A stretch of 64,000 nt of DNA from Trissonchulus latispiculum (Eukaryota; Nematoda; Enoplea; Enoplida; Ironidae), in contig JASAND010026001.1 of assembly GCA_030248195.1 (NCBI GenBank), positions 34,843 through 98,842 on the forward strand. The letters run 5' to 3'. The number at the start of each line of letters is the position of its first letter. Position 1 is the stretch's first letter. Shown here in pieces: positions 21,590-32,219 of the stretch. The translations under genes and the position numbers were made by a program. The notes beneath the pieces are model-generated. The model was not told where the DNA came from and did no database searches. It was given only the letters and a program-made list of their open reading frames with translations.

Positions 21590-24030
21590 ATGCAAAGGAC
21601 TAAGGTCCTTGTAGTGCACGCCCCCGAATAAATTTTTGAAGCTGAGGTTCAATGTCAGACAAGCGTTGCTTAAAAATTACCAAAGAGGGAATAGTAACAA
21701 CATTTTCAGGAAGATCATTCCAAACGTTGCAAATTCTATAAAAATACGAATGACCAGTCCGTGACTTTTTATATCTTTTTGGAACTACGGCCAGAGAGTT
21801 TTGCCTCCTCGTCCCGGCGTCTGATGAATACGTAAAACAACTATCAAATGAACAATCAAACGCATTGTACACAATATTGTGCATTAGATACAGATCATTT
21901 AGAATACGTTGCATTTCTAGCGACTGCAAACCACATCTGACCAACCTCTCCTTATAACTTAACCCATCAAGTCCATGAAGACGTCTAGTAAATGAACGCT
22001 GCACGTTTTCAATGGCATCAATATCTTTTAACAAGTGGGGAGACCAAATCGGTGTGCAATACTCTAACATTGGCCTAACATACGTTTTAAAAAGCTTTAC
22101 CATTAGTTGAATATTCCTACTATTAAAACTACGAAAAATAATAGCTACCCGTTGATTTGCTTTTGCTCTAATTTGATTAATATGTTTTGAAAAATTCAAA
22201 TCCTGGCACATAAGTATACCAAGATCACGTACTGAGTCTGCATCACTAACACTTTGACCCTCCAGAACATAATCATACATTTGATTGTGATATCCAAAAT
22301 GCATAACAAAGCATTTCGATACAGTTACATTCATTGCCACGCCTCCAAAGAATTTAAGTCTAACTGCAACATGTTTGCATCTTCAACCGAATTTATATAT
22401 AATTTTGGAGATTTTTGCATCATCTGCAAACAAACGAGTTTCCGCTAGAATATTTTCCGGCAGATCATTGATATAAATAAGAAACAAAAAAGGACCAAGG
22501 ACAGATCCTTGTGGTACACCACTGCTAACCGCAGCCCAATTTGACTTTGTTATGCCCAATTTTACTCTTTGAAATCTGTTTGTTAAAAAGCTTTTATCCA
22601 AGCAAGCACCTTCCCATGTATTCCAAAAGATTCCAACTTCTTCAATAACTTCGTATGCGAGACAGTATCAAAAGCACGCATCAAATCTATATAAATTACA
22701 TCAATACAATCACCATTATCCCAAGATTCCACCCAACTTTGTATGCAGTCAAGCAACTGTGTTAATGTAGACTTTCTCTTGACAAAGCCATGTTGGCACT
22801 TGCTAATTAAGTTTGAGCGGTTTACATGATTGACCAGAAAGGGCTTTAAAACTCTTTCCTGTATTCGACAACAAACTGCTGTTAAACTAACCGGACGATA
22901 ATTCTTCGGATTTTTTGAATCACCCTTTTTAAAAATGGGACAAACGTCTGCCTTTAACCAATCCGAGGGCAGTTGACCAGTTTCCATTGAAATCTTAAAA
23001 ATTTTGCAAAGCGGTGGAGCTAAAGAAAAAGCTAATTTCTTAAAAAGAATACTTGGAAATCCATCAGGACCTGCAGACAATTTCGGCTCTAGGTTTTTCA
23101 TTACATTATAAACATCAAGCTCATCAAAGAAACAATCTGCTAATACACTGTCATCGGGTACTAAATCCGGCAAAACAGGCATTATGCCATTATCATTAGT
23201 AAATACAGACACAAACACTTCATTGAGTAACTCACACTTCTCAATATCATCAGTAACAACATCACCTACATTATTGACTAAGGAACCAATACTGGAATTA
23301 TTTGGATTAATACGTATTTTAGCGTAAGAGTAAAATTTGTTCATACATGACTTTTCTGCTAAACCACTTTCATACGATCTTCTGTCCAAAGCGACTGCAT
23401 GTTTAACTTTGATTACTAAATCATGATGGAGTTTTCTATTAAATGCTGTTTTAGCTTTCTTGTATCTTTTCCATGTCCGTTTCTTTTGTGTAATCAAATC
23501 CAGAGTTGTAGACGAGAGTCGGATACAAGAATTTCGTTTTCTGCAGTTAAACTTTGGAACATAATGGGTAATAGCAAAATTTAAACAATTCTTAAATTCC
23601 GTCCAGTATTGATCAACAGTAACACATTCCATAAACAGCACGTTCCAATCAACAGTGTCAAAAAACACAGACATACTATCATAATCAGCTCTTAGAAAAT
23701 CTCTGTTATGCCCAAATTCTGAACGTATTTTTGATAGGTTAAAGTTTGGATTGAAATGTATAATTCCGTGCTTGCTTGAATCCAATGGTTCCTCTACAGA
23801 AATGTTAGACACACTGAATTCGGTTTGACCAAAAACCAAATCCAGCGTGTTGAACGGTGAAACGAAATGAGTTGGCTCTTTTACAAATTGAACAAATCCG
23901 TTTTCCGTAAAAAATCCAGAAAAGTTTGAGATCTTTCACAACCACCAGCAAATGGCACTTGCCAATCAATTTTTGGTTGATTGAAATCACCAACTACAAA
24001 GCAATTTTGACAATCTCTTTTAGCCTCAAG
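21590..24030 (-). pseudogene. CR1/Jockey-like LINE, main part (endonuclease end and reverse transcriptase)
   Basis: Read on the minus strand. Endonuclease remnants include VGDFNQPKIDW and TLDLVFGQTEF. The reverse transcriptase follows, with NYRPVSLTAVC, IDLMRAFDTVSHTKLL, SGVPQGSVLGPFLF and the catalytic FADDAK (about 22,430), then the C-terminal thumb-like part (YVRPMLEYCTPIWSP) ending at 21600. At least three frame changes break it: about 23,850-23,900, at the A/T run near 22,590, and between 22,383 and 22,340. It is therefore not functional. Its upstream half lies at 25171-25362 and beyond 30932, because two other elements inserted into it. Confidence 0.88.
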
Positions 24031-25170
24031 CAGTAGCGTAGGTACGAAAAATTTTCAGGGGGGGGCGGTGTTGACCGAAGGCTGGGGGGGGTAAATTTCA
24101 TTTTTTGCGCAATAATTGTATGCACGCTACATATGCTGTAACTTGCCCTGTTAATATGTTTTCTAGTTCAGTACATATATATATATATACATAGCTTAAT
24201 GCTGTTGTAACCGAAAGCGGCACGCAAAAACCCAAAGCGGGGGGTCTGGGGGGCGGAGCCCCCCAGAAGTTGAGAAAATTTTTAAATTTTGCCGTTAAAA
24301 CGCTGCTGAAACATTGAATTCTTTGCATTGTATATTATCAGTTCCCAAACTAAATTTTGTAGTTTAATTTGCTACCTATTTAAATTTTTGACTTCCACAA
24401 TCCCGTACGAAAACTAAGACTAAGATGCTCCCATTTGGAACAGGGTATTCTAAGCATATCCATTATCCGTCGTTGAAGGCAGATCATGTTTGGAATAATG
24501 CAGTTAATAACAGAACTACAAAGCAGGTAAACTAAGGTAAAGTAAAGCAAACTAGCAGAGGTCTAATTATAATAGGTACACAAGTCCCAAACGGGGGGTC
24601 TGGGGGGCGGACCCCCCAGAAGTTGAGAAAATTTTTAAAGTTCGCCATTAAACGCTATTGAAACATTTAATTCTTTACAATGATTTATCAATTGTCTAAC
24701 AACATTTCGCACCTTTATATATTTGCTATTTTCTACGTTTACTGTCTTGTCCGAAAACTCAAACTATTAGGATGCTCCCATTAAGAACTGCGTATCCTGA
24801 TTATATCAACCAATTATGCCGAAGCTGAGATGTTGGGAATAACGCAGATATTTAACAGCAAAACTGCAAAGCAAGTAGTTATATATACAAACATTCGTTA
24901 GCATGCTTAATGAAAAATAATAATTTTGATAATGTAAATAGCCAAAATTCGCGCCGAAGGCGCAAAAATTTTTTAATGGTGTAGAAAATGCATCAATGTT
25001 GAGCTATTTTGAAGCATTAATGTACAATTTGTGCATGTTTCTAATCACATTAAACGCCCGCGCTCCGCGCGGGCGTAAAATTTTTCATTTGCCCAAATTT
25101 TCAGGGGGGCAAAGCCATTATTTCGGGGAGGGCGGCCGCCCGCCCCGCCCGCCCCGTATCTACGCTAGTG
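24031..25170. mobile_element. 1.14-kb hAT-like element inserted in the LINE
   Basis: Ends CAGTAGCGTAGGTACG and CGTATCTACGCTAGTG are inverted repeats. The 8-bp duplication GCCTCAAG flanks them (24023-24030 and 25171-25178), and removing the element rejoins the LINE endonuclease. Inside there are two copies of a G-rich palindromic motif (near 24238 and 24592) and two GC hairpins followed by AAAATTTTT (24951-24963 and 25054-25074). No transposase seen, so non-autonomous. Confidence 0.85.
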
Positions 25171-25362
25171 GCCTCAAGTATGTTTTGAAAAATCGCATCA
25201 ATATCTGACACTCCAGGAGTGGGTGAATGATAAACCACCCCTACCCTGTTACGCCTGCCGTCAGATGCAAAAATATCTATCCACAGCGCCTCACACCCCT
25301 TGCCACTTAGATGATTTTCAAGTTTTAAAGCATTCTCTTTCATAGAAGCATTAGTTACGCCT
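25171..25362 (-). pseudogene. CR1/Jockey-like LINE, endonuclease segment
   Basis: The minus strand encodes NASMKENALKLENHL ... ALWIDIFASDG and VGVVYHSPTPGVSDIDAIFQN, typical of an APE endonuclease core. It joins at its 3' side to the piece ending at 24022 and at its 5' side to the piece at 30932, when both insertions are removed. Confidence 0.82.
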
Positions 25363-25397
25363 CTCTCTCTCTCTCTCTCTCTGTTCAGGAATCATCG

Positions 25398-26374
25398 CTA
25401 GGCATAGATTGGAGGAACCATAGGAATGGCCCCTGCCTCCCTCAGGAATTGGATGACCAGCTGAGGACTGGCCGAAAGACATCCCAGGCTTGCCCTGCAG
25501 CCCAAGGTACGGGTTCGTTGGGAGGTGAGGGCGGGACATTTCAGGACTAGATGGACAGCATCCTCCTCCTCTTCCCCACACCTGTCAGAGATTGGACTGT
25601 CCACAGCTCCTATCCTGTACAGATAGGATTTGAGTATTGGACAGTGTCCGCCGGCCCGAAGTTGGGCCAGGATTACCGTATCCCGCCTGGATAGGCCCCT
25701 TTCCGATTCGAGCGGCACTGGTCGTCTGGTTGGGTTTGCTTGGAGTACACGGGGGTGCGACAGACTGCTACGCCAGTTCTCCCGGGTTCGGCGGTAGATG
25801 AGACTGCGGATGGATGACTGGTCTAGCGGTTTCTGGTCCTGTGGCATCTTGCTGCCATCCTTGGCCAGTTTATCCGCTTCTTCGTTACCCCAGACTCCTG
25901 CATGCCCAGGAACCCAGCGGAAGGCGACCGGTACATTTAGTTCATCTAGCAGAGTTCTGATTTTTTCAATGATTGGATCCGGGATGCTGTTGCTGTTGCT
26001 GAGGCGTAGACAGGCGGACTGGCTATCAGTCTCAAAGAGGATCCGGGAATCGACGGGGAGTAGATATTTGTTCTTGGTGCACCAACTGAGCGCTCGTTCG
26101 ATGGCCACAAGTTCCGCTCTGTAGCTTGAGCAGAACTTTCCAGCTGGCTTATGCAGATAGGTCGTCAGTCCGTAGTCCGATTTGATTACCGCGCCAGCTC
26201 CGCCGTCTGTGGTTCCGCCCGTAGCTGAGCCGTCCGTCCATATCATAACGTTGGGTTCCCAGGGGAGCTCCGCTGGGGGAGATGAAAAATGATGGATAAT
26301 TTGGTCAGGGCTCTTGCCCCTGGCTGCATCGGTTTCCACAAAGACTAGTGGTTGGTTCCTTGGCCTCCATGGAG
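25398..26374 (-). CDS. LINE RNase H domain and C-terminus
   Basis: After a linker (RPRNQPLVFVETDAARG) the RNase H domain begins at MIWTDGSATGG. All expected acidic residues are visible: D in TDGS, E in AELVAIERAL, D in FETDSQSACL, and the D of NEEADKLAKDG after WVPGHAGVWG. A Cys-rich tail follows (AGGHCPIL...CGEEEEDAVHLVLKCP), the CCHC-like ending common in this LINE group. The stop is at 25398, only about 35 bases before the tail. It is joined to the upstream part through an 8-bp target duplication. Confidence 0.88.
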
Positions 26375-27476
26375 CAGCGTTTTTTTTCAAAATCGGATTT
26401 CATCAAATTTTCGTCATTTTTATTTTCTGAGCGTCATTTTTATTTGTCCAACGTCAAAAATAAAGTTTTGCAGAAATGCAGTTTTGTTTTGATTTTAGGC
26501 TATATATAATCGTAATTTTGGTTGTATTTTTACCTTGTTGGCGTGTGTTGCTTCGTATTTCGCATTGTCCCGCGAATATATATATTCTAACTTATATACG
26601 TACTCATACAATACAAATATCTGGTGCCTATGTCTGTATCATGTGCATGTCTTTGAGCATTAACAATGACAAGAACAACCCGACACAATGCGGGGGTCTG
26701 GGGGGCGGAGCCCCCCAGAAGTTGAAGAAATTTTTTGCTTTTTAGATGAAATCGTCCTTTAAATCTTTAATTCTTTTCATTTTGCAGAAACAAGAAAATT
26801 TTTAAAAGTTTGCCCTTTTTGAAAGGAAAAATAAGAATTTTTTCCTAAACTCGCACGACATTTTAAGCCTTTTCTATCCAAAAATCTGGTAAAAACGTTG
26901 GAAATATACGTATATATAAATACGCGCTCATTTTGTTGACATGCCTTTTTTCTGTTTTTCCTGTTTGCTTTTACTTACCTTCAAATCGCAACGACAGATC
27001 TGAAAAAAACTTTCTTAAACATCCTATCCTGGTACATACGTATATATAAGCTCTCATTCCATTCTAGCTGAGATAATCCGAAGAGAAAGTTTTTAAAGAA
27101 AATATTCAGCGAAATTGGTATGAGAAACTTGGATCAAAAAATGCAATTGAAGTACGTATGTAGCGTAAAGACTCGTGGCCTATGGCTTTGTATATACGTA
27201 TACTAGATATACTGATTGACTGTTCAAACATCGTCGAAGCTTAACATCACTAAGACAATCTATACAGAGCGGGGGTTTGGGGGCGGCAGCCCCCAAAATT
27301 TGAGAATTTTTTGAAAAATCACTGTTAAAACGTAATAGAAACTTTGCATTCCTGTTAAATTTGAGTGCTACTTCCACATTTTGGCTTGGTCATTCTGTCG
27401 TCATTTTTATTTTGGCGTCGTCAAAACTACTGTTCATTTCTGCAAACGACGCTATTTTTGACCAAAAAAAACCTAG
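26375..27476. mobile_element. 1.10-kb hAT-like non-autonomous element (copy 1)
   Basis: Flanked by CCATGGAG (26367-26374 and 27477-27484) and sits in the LINE coding sequence between the RT C-terminus and RNase H. Ends read CAGCGTTTTTTTTCAAAA and, reverse-complemented, CTAGGTTTTTTTTGGTCAAAA. It carries the G-rich palindromic motif near 26690 and another near 27269. A second copy with its own 8-bp duplication is at 34825. No coding capacity. Confidence 0.88.
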
Positions 27477-27484
27477 CCATGGAG

Positions 27485-27840
27485 GATCCGGGGTGGGGAC
27501 CGCCAGGGCTTCAATGGGGTACTGATTGATTTCTGCCGTGATCGGCAGACTTTCTGCAGCCTCTCTCCACGATTTTACTGACTTCAGCCTCCTCCTCTGC
27601 GTGCGGTTGGTAACTGAATTCCGTGGATTTTCTTCCGGCAGGGCTTTGGACTTGAAGTAGGAGCAGGCCGTCTTCTGGTCCCGGACCACGTCCAGTGGGA
27701 GTAAGCCTGCTTCTAAGAGGACTCCTTCAGTGGGTGCGCTCCGGGTACATCCACTGATTATTCTGGCCGCTCTACTGTTGATAACTTCCAACTGCTGCAG
27801 ATTTGTGGGCGCCACTGAGGGGGCCCCAGGCGGCGAAGCC
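27485..27840 (-). CDS. LINE segment between RT and RNase H
   Basis: The minus-strand frame encodes PTNLQQLEVINSRAARIISG, then SAPTEGVLLEAGLLPLDVV and a basic stretch to EALAVPTPDPPW, which would join RPRNQPLVF across the insertion. It is one base out of frame with the 830-codon ORF upstream, at a GGGGCCCCC run near 27820-27830. The indel is in a homopolymer, so it may be a sequence error. Confidence 0.75.
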
Positions 27841-30264
27841 ATAGTCAATGAGGGATCTAGCGTAGGCCAGATATACTGGCCGCAAGGACTCCTTTTGCAT
27901 GCCCCAGGATTTTCCGGACAATGCAGCCAGGGTAGAGATCCGTTTCTGGAGCCGGACCTTGAGTCTGGTTATGTGTTCTTTGAAGGTGAGTCGTCGGTCG
28001 AAGGTTATTCCAAGAAAGGTTGGATTCCGACTGAATGGGATGGCCTGGTCGTCGTATTTGATGTTCACCGTTGACCCGGCCTCGTGTGGGTCAGTAGAGA
28101 AGATGGTGGACTCACATTTTCCGACGTTCACAGACATCTTCCACGTGTCCGCCCAGTCCTTGATAGTGACCATTGCCCGGTTGATGAGCTTCTCGGCCTC
28201 GCTGATCCGGCTGTGGTTAGTCCAAACGGCCAAGTCATCTGCGAACAGGCTAACTTGCACGCCCTCCGGGAGTCTGTTGACTAGGTCATTGATGTAGACG
28301 GTGAAGAGAGTAGGAGAGAGAACAGCTCCCTGCGGGACTCCCGCACGCAGCTGGACACTTCTGCTGACACTTCCACCAGTTCTGACTTTGGCTCTACTGT
28401 CGGCGAGGAATTGACCAATCCATCTCGTCAGACAGGCCGGGACTCGGCAGTTAGCAAGTTTTCTGAGCATGCCCGTTTTCCAAACTGTATCGAATGCTCT
28501 GGCAAAGTCCACAAGAACCATGACGGTCCTCTGCGGAGGGCGTTGGTGGAATCCGTCTGCTACGTTCTGGACAATGCGCAAAATCTGATCTTCTGTGGAG
28601 TGATTAGATCTGAATCCGGCTTGTACAGGAGTTAGGGAATCGGTACTCTCCAGATGGTGACTAAGTCGATTTTTGACTGCGCGCTCCATCGTTTTCGCCA
28701 AGCAGCTGGTCAAGCTGATCGGGCGATAGGATGCAGGATCGTTGGGAGGTTTTCCTTTCTTTAAGATAGGGATTATCACGGCAGTCTTCCATTCAGCAGG
28801 GATTTGCTTTAGCCTCCAGCTCAGGTTGATGAGGTGGCTGACAGCGCGTCTTCCAGTTGGGGACAGGTGGTGTAACATTTCTGGATAGACGCCATCAGCG
28901 CCCGCCGTACGCCCCGCCCTGACACTGTTGATTGCAGCCGCGACTTCAGCGTCAGTAAAGGGGAAGCAGGTGGCACAGTTATCGCTGCAGCTGACTTTAT
29001 GCTGGTCCATGATTTTCCTGACTCGCCTCCGGTCTGATCTGGGGATTCTGATTCGGCTAACAGCAGCAAACTGTTTCGCAAAGCAGTGTGCCTTCGCTCT
29101 ATCCGAGAACAGCTTCTTGTCCCGGACCACCAGGGCAGCGCCATTTGGTTGGGTATACTTTCCATCAATGGCGCTAATCGTTGACCAGAGCTTAGCAGGG
29201 TTGGTGGCATGAGAAAGGGAACCTGCTTGCTCTTTCCACCAGTTGGTTTTCGCTGAGCTGATGATTCTGCTGGTTTCCTGGGAGATCCTTATCCATTCGG
29301 TCCTGTTTTGATCAGATCTATGAGCCAGGTTCCTGGCTTCCCTTCTTCTTCTGACCGCAGCGTCGACTTCCTCCGACCACCATGGCTTCGGCTGGGGTCT
29401 CCTTCCATATGGGATGTGGGCTTTGGCCCCAGCATTGATTGCAGAGACCAGAATTTTGTTTGCAGCAAAGGCCGTCTGGACGCCAAAATATTCCTGATCT
29501 GCCAGGTATTTGTCCACAGTCGAAGCAAACTCTTTCCAGTTTGCCTTCTTGAAGGAAGGCTTGGCAGCAATGCGAGGCCGGCCATTTTGGCAGTGGTCAG
29601 CTGTAGCGATATTGATGGCAATGGGCAAATGGTCAGATCCTAGGTCATCACTAGTTGTCCAGGATACTCTGTCAGTCATTGAATTGTGAATGACAGTTAC
29701 GTCCGGGGCCGCTGCACTGCCGGTTCGGTAGTCGGTTCTAGTTGGCGATCCATCGTTGGCTGCGGTCAGATTAGAGTCCACGATCCATTCTTCCAGGGCT
29801 GCACCCACCCTGTTCGTTGTGATTGCATTGTCCCATAACGGTGAGTGAGCGTTGAAATCACCACAGATTACTGTGGCTGGACCACTGGGGAGAGTGTCCG
29901 GGTTAAAGTTCAGCTGCCTGTCATCGTCAGCGGCAGCACGTATTGGCGGGAGATAGACGTTGGCAATCCGGAATTTGGTAGACTGGTGGTTCCCCGTTTG
30001 TACTGTGCAGACCAGTACTTCCGTAACGTCATCGTCCCGGGCTACCCAGGGTCCAGGCTCAACACTGTAGGCTACCCCGTCACGGACAGCAGTTATCAGG
30101 CCGCCTCCGACATGGGGCCCGTCTTGTCCTCTCCTTCGTCCTCTGACTCGATCCTTCCTTATGATGGAGTAGCCCGGCAGACTGAAGTTGTGGTCAGGTT
30201 GGAGTCTCGTTTCTTGTAGAGCAACGACATCCACAGGGTTTCCGTGGGCAACACAATCTGACAA
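27772..30264 (-). CDS. LINE endonuclease and reverse transcriptase ORF
   Basis: An 830-codon uninterrupted frame. Endonuclease signatures: VVALQETRL, GGGLITAV, IANVYLPP, VICGDFNAHSPLWDN, and SDDLGSDHLPIAI with the catalytic Asp and His. Reverse transcriptase motifs: ASYRPISLTSCLAK, LVDFARAFDTVW, GVPQGAVLSPTLFTVYINDL and the catalytic FADDLAVW. The N-terminal strand of the endonuclease (LQWNCSSARQRKTELV) lies just upstream in the frame of the previous ORF, after a small indel at a TATATA run near 30,315. With no stop in 830 codons, this copy is young. Confidence 0.9.
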   Translation of the reverse strand: MSDCVAHGNPVDVVALQETRLQPDHNFSLPGYSIIRKDRVRGRRRGQDGPHVGGGLITAVRDGVAYSVEPGPWVARDDDVTEVLVCTVQTGNHQSTKFRIANVYLPPIRAAADDDRQLNFNPDTLPSGPATVICGDFNAHSPLWDNAITTNRVGAALEEWIVDSNLTAANDGSPTRTDYRTGSAAAPDVTVIHNSMTDRVSWTTSDDLGSDHLPIAINIATADHCQNGRPRIAAKPSFKKANWKEFASTVDKYLADQEYFGVQTAFAANKILVSAINAGAKAHIPYGRRPQPKPWWSEEVDAAVRRRREARNLAHRSDQNRTEWIRISQETSRIISSAKTNWWKEQAGSLSHATNPAKLWSTISAIDGKYTQPNGAALVVRDKKLFSDRAKAHCFAKQFAAVSRIRIPRSDRRRVRKIMDQHKVSCSDNCATCFPFTDAEVAAAINSVRAGRTAGADGVYPEMLHHLSPTGRRAVSHLINLSWRLKQIPAEWKTAVIIPILKKGKPPNDPASYRPISLTSCLAKTMERAVKNRLSHHLESTDSLTPVQAGFRSNHSTEDQILRIVQNVADGFHQRPPQRTVMVLVDFARAFDTVWKTGMLRKLANCRVPACLTRWIGQFLADSRAKVRTGGSVSRSVQLRAGVPQGAVLSPTLFTVYINDLVNRLPEGVQVSLFADDLAVWTNHSRISEAEKLINRAMVTIKDWADTWKMSVNVGKCESTIFSTDPHEAGSTVNIKYDDQAIPFSRNPTFLGITFDRRLTFKEHITRLKVRLQKRISTLAALSGKSWGMQKESLRPVYLAYARSLIDYGFAAWGPLSGAHKSAAVGSYQQ

Positions 30265-30268
30265 GTAC

Positions 30269-30886
30269 TTAACCAGTTCTGTTTTCCGTTGCCTGGCACT
30301 GCTGCAGTTCCACTGCAGTATATATATTGAGGTGGGCTGGTCGGGCGGGCGGTGGGCAGTTAGTGTTATTTGTGGCGCGGAGGGTGGGGGGTCTGGGGAC
30401 GGTGGTTACAGTACTTGTAGATGAGGAAGGTTGCTGCCGTAATTGCTGTTGACCACAGGCTTCACAGGACCACGTAGATCCTGACTTGTCAATTTGCTTT
30501 ATCTCCCTGACTGAGAGACCAGAACAGTTCAGATGGAACCAGTAGCTACATGTGTCGCACCGTATACTCCAAGCTTTCCAGGGTACACTGTTGTGGCATT
30601 TGCCACATGGGTACCGGGTCGGGGGGTTAGTAGGTCCAGGGTTAGGGTGAATATCGCCGGCCATGAGTAGAAGCAGCAATAAGCAGACGAGAGTCATTGC
30701 TGCAGGGGGGCGGTACCCGGCCGGGTTAGGGCCGCCCCGATCCAAAAACCCGAGATGGGGCAAGGAAGCCTGCGGGGGCCGGTCGGCTGTGCCCACAAAC
30801 TGATTTGATTCCCAGAGGGACCTGGGTGTGAAGGCAAATTCGGTCTTCCCCAAGGGTCCACAAGGTCCCCGGAGGTAGTATCCCAT
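30269..30886 (-). CDS. LINE N-terminal region: 2A-like peptide and PHD-like finger
   Basis: A 205-codon frame from ATG at 30886. Residues 64-77 are a hydrophobic run (MTLVCLLLLLLMAG), followed by DIHPNPGP at 78-85. This fits the 2A consensus ending in NPGP, which makes ribosomes release the chain and continue at the proline. Residues 94-144 form a C4HC3 PHD-like finger: CGKC, CDTC, H-L-N-C, CEAC. A Ser/Thr-rich linker leads to the endonuclease. The 2A motif would release a short leader from the rest of the protein. The frame ends prematurely at a TATATA run, so continuity with the endonuclease needs one indel. Confidence 0.85.
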   Translation of the reverse strand: MGYYLRGPCGPLGKTEFAFTPRSLWESNQFVGTADRPPQASLPHLGFLDRGGPNPAGYRPPAAMTLVCLLLLLLMAGDIHPNPGPTNPPTRYPCGKCHNSVPWKAWSIRCDTCSYWFHLNCSGLSVREIKQIDKSGSTWSCEACGQQQLRQQPSSSTSTVTTVPRPPTLRATNNTNCPPPARPAHLNIYTAVELQQCQATENRTG

Positions 30887-30931
30887 CCACCGCGGAAAGG
30901 CTGCAATCTTTGGACGGGATTAGTTACGCCT

Positions 30932-30999
30932 TCCTGAAGCATACGCAAAAATTTTAAAATTTTGGTCACCATGTTTTTCCCCGCTCTAGTGGGCCCCAT
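30932..30999 (-). pseudogene. CR1/Jockey-like LINE, 5'-most remnant
   Basis: The minus strand reads TKILKFLRMLQEGVTN and joins in frame to ASMKENALKLENHL at 25349 when the 5.5-kb LINE is removed. This proves the two flanks were once contiguous. The true 5' limit is unclear. From about 30972 to 31017 lies an inverted repeat (CCATGTTTTTCCCC ... GGGGGAAAACATGG). Confidence 0.7.
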
Positions 31000-31131
31000 G
31001 TGGGGGAAAACATGGTCAAATTTTTTTACTGGGTTGACGGAAAACCACTATTGCCATGTGATATATAGAGCAAGTCGAATTATGCCCGCATGCAAATTTA
31101 TATATAGCAGCCAAAGTTTGATAGTTGGTTA

Positions 31132-31166
<35 letters not shown>

Positions 31167-32219
31167 AGAACCAAAAATGCTCCTTCGTCGCATGTAAAAT
31201 ACATATGAGTACGCTCAGGCAGGTTGTACAAACACGGAAACTAGCCTGTAAAATGCATATGAGTGGCGTTGAGGTTGTAAATTAAGGAAAACAAGTTGCA
31301 ACGGCTTAACATATGAGCCTGTCCTACAACGAGGCTCATATTGGCGTATGTCATAATTATAATTTGTCGAAATTTGACCTTCATATAAATAGCACGTAAA
31401 GCTTTTCATTACAAAATTGTCCTTCACACATCTTGTCGCTAAGACATTATACTGTGCATATGTACGCATTATACGGCATGCCACTCTGCGCTCTGACTGC
31501 GAGCCATGTGGGGAAAGCATTACGTATGTGAGAGTAGTGTGTCATAGTGTTCCGAGCAGACATGTGCAGGAGGGGAAGTTCTGGGGGGGGGTGAAGGGCG
31601 GCCGAAGGCCGCCGAAAAACCGGATTTTTCCGGTTTTTTACCGGAAAAATCCGGATTCTGGAGGGGGTGAGGGACCCCTCTGGGGGGGTGAGCTCAGGTC
31701 TGGGGGGGGTGAAACCCCCCCCCCCAAGCACACGTATGGTTCCGAGAATACAGTAGGTGTACTATAGTGCATCCGGAAATAGTAGGTGCCATCGTGTTTC
31801 GGGAAACATCAGCTTGCATGTACAGTTCAACTTGAGGTGTCGCAGTTCACTTCGTTCTGTCCATTTCTTTCAAGCCACAATGTTAACATGTTATGTCTAT
31901 TCATTCGTTTTTTCTTTAATATGATGACCTGATGATCTTTAAGATGGCTGCACTGTGACGCCAATATGAGCCTCGTTGTAGGACAGGCTCATATGTTAAG
32001 CCGTTGCAACTTGTTTTCCTTAATTTACAACCTCAACGCCACTCATATGCATTTTACAGGCTAGTTTCCGTGTTTGTACATACAACCTGCCTGAGCGTAC
32101 TCATATGTATTTTACATGCGATGAAGGAGCATTTTTGGTTCTTGTTTTCCATTATTTTACATATGTATGCGCAAAAAAGAACCAACATAATATAGTTCCG
32201 AACACCATGCGCAAGCAGA

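Larger units (their letters stand above)
25363..30918 (-). mobile_element. Near-intact full-length LINE (I/Ingi-like group, PHD-EN-RT-RNase H)
   Basis: Inserted into the older LINE with a 13-bp duplication ATTAGTTACGCCT (25350-25362 and 30919-30931). The 3' end is a (GA)n tail and the 5' end is about 32 bases before the first ATG. Domain order: N-terminal region with a 2A-like motif, PHD-like finger, APE endonuclease, reverse transcriptase, RNase H. Only two frameshifts and one 1.1-kb insertion disrupt it, so it moved recently. RNase H together with an APE endonuclease in one element suits the I/Ingi side of the LINE tree; the exact clade needs a phylogeny. Confidence 0.9.

Noticed and set aside
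25101..25343. Single LINE endonuclease ORF of 80 codons
   Set aside because: Its last part reads into the hAT-like element ending at 25170; only the portion above 25171 belongs to the LINE.
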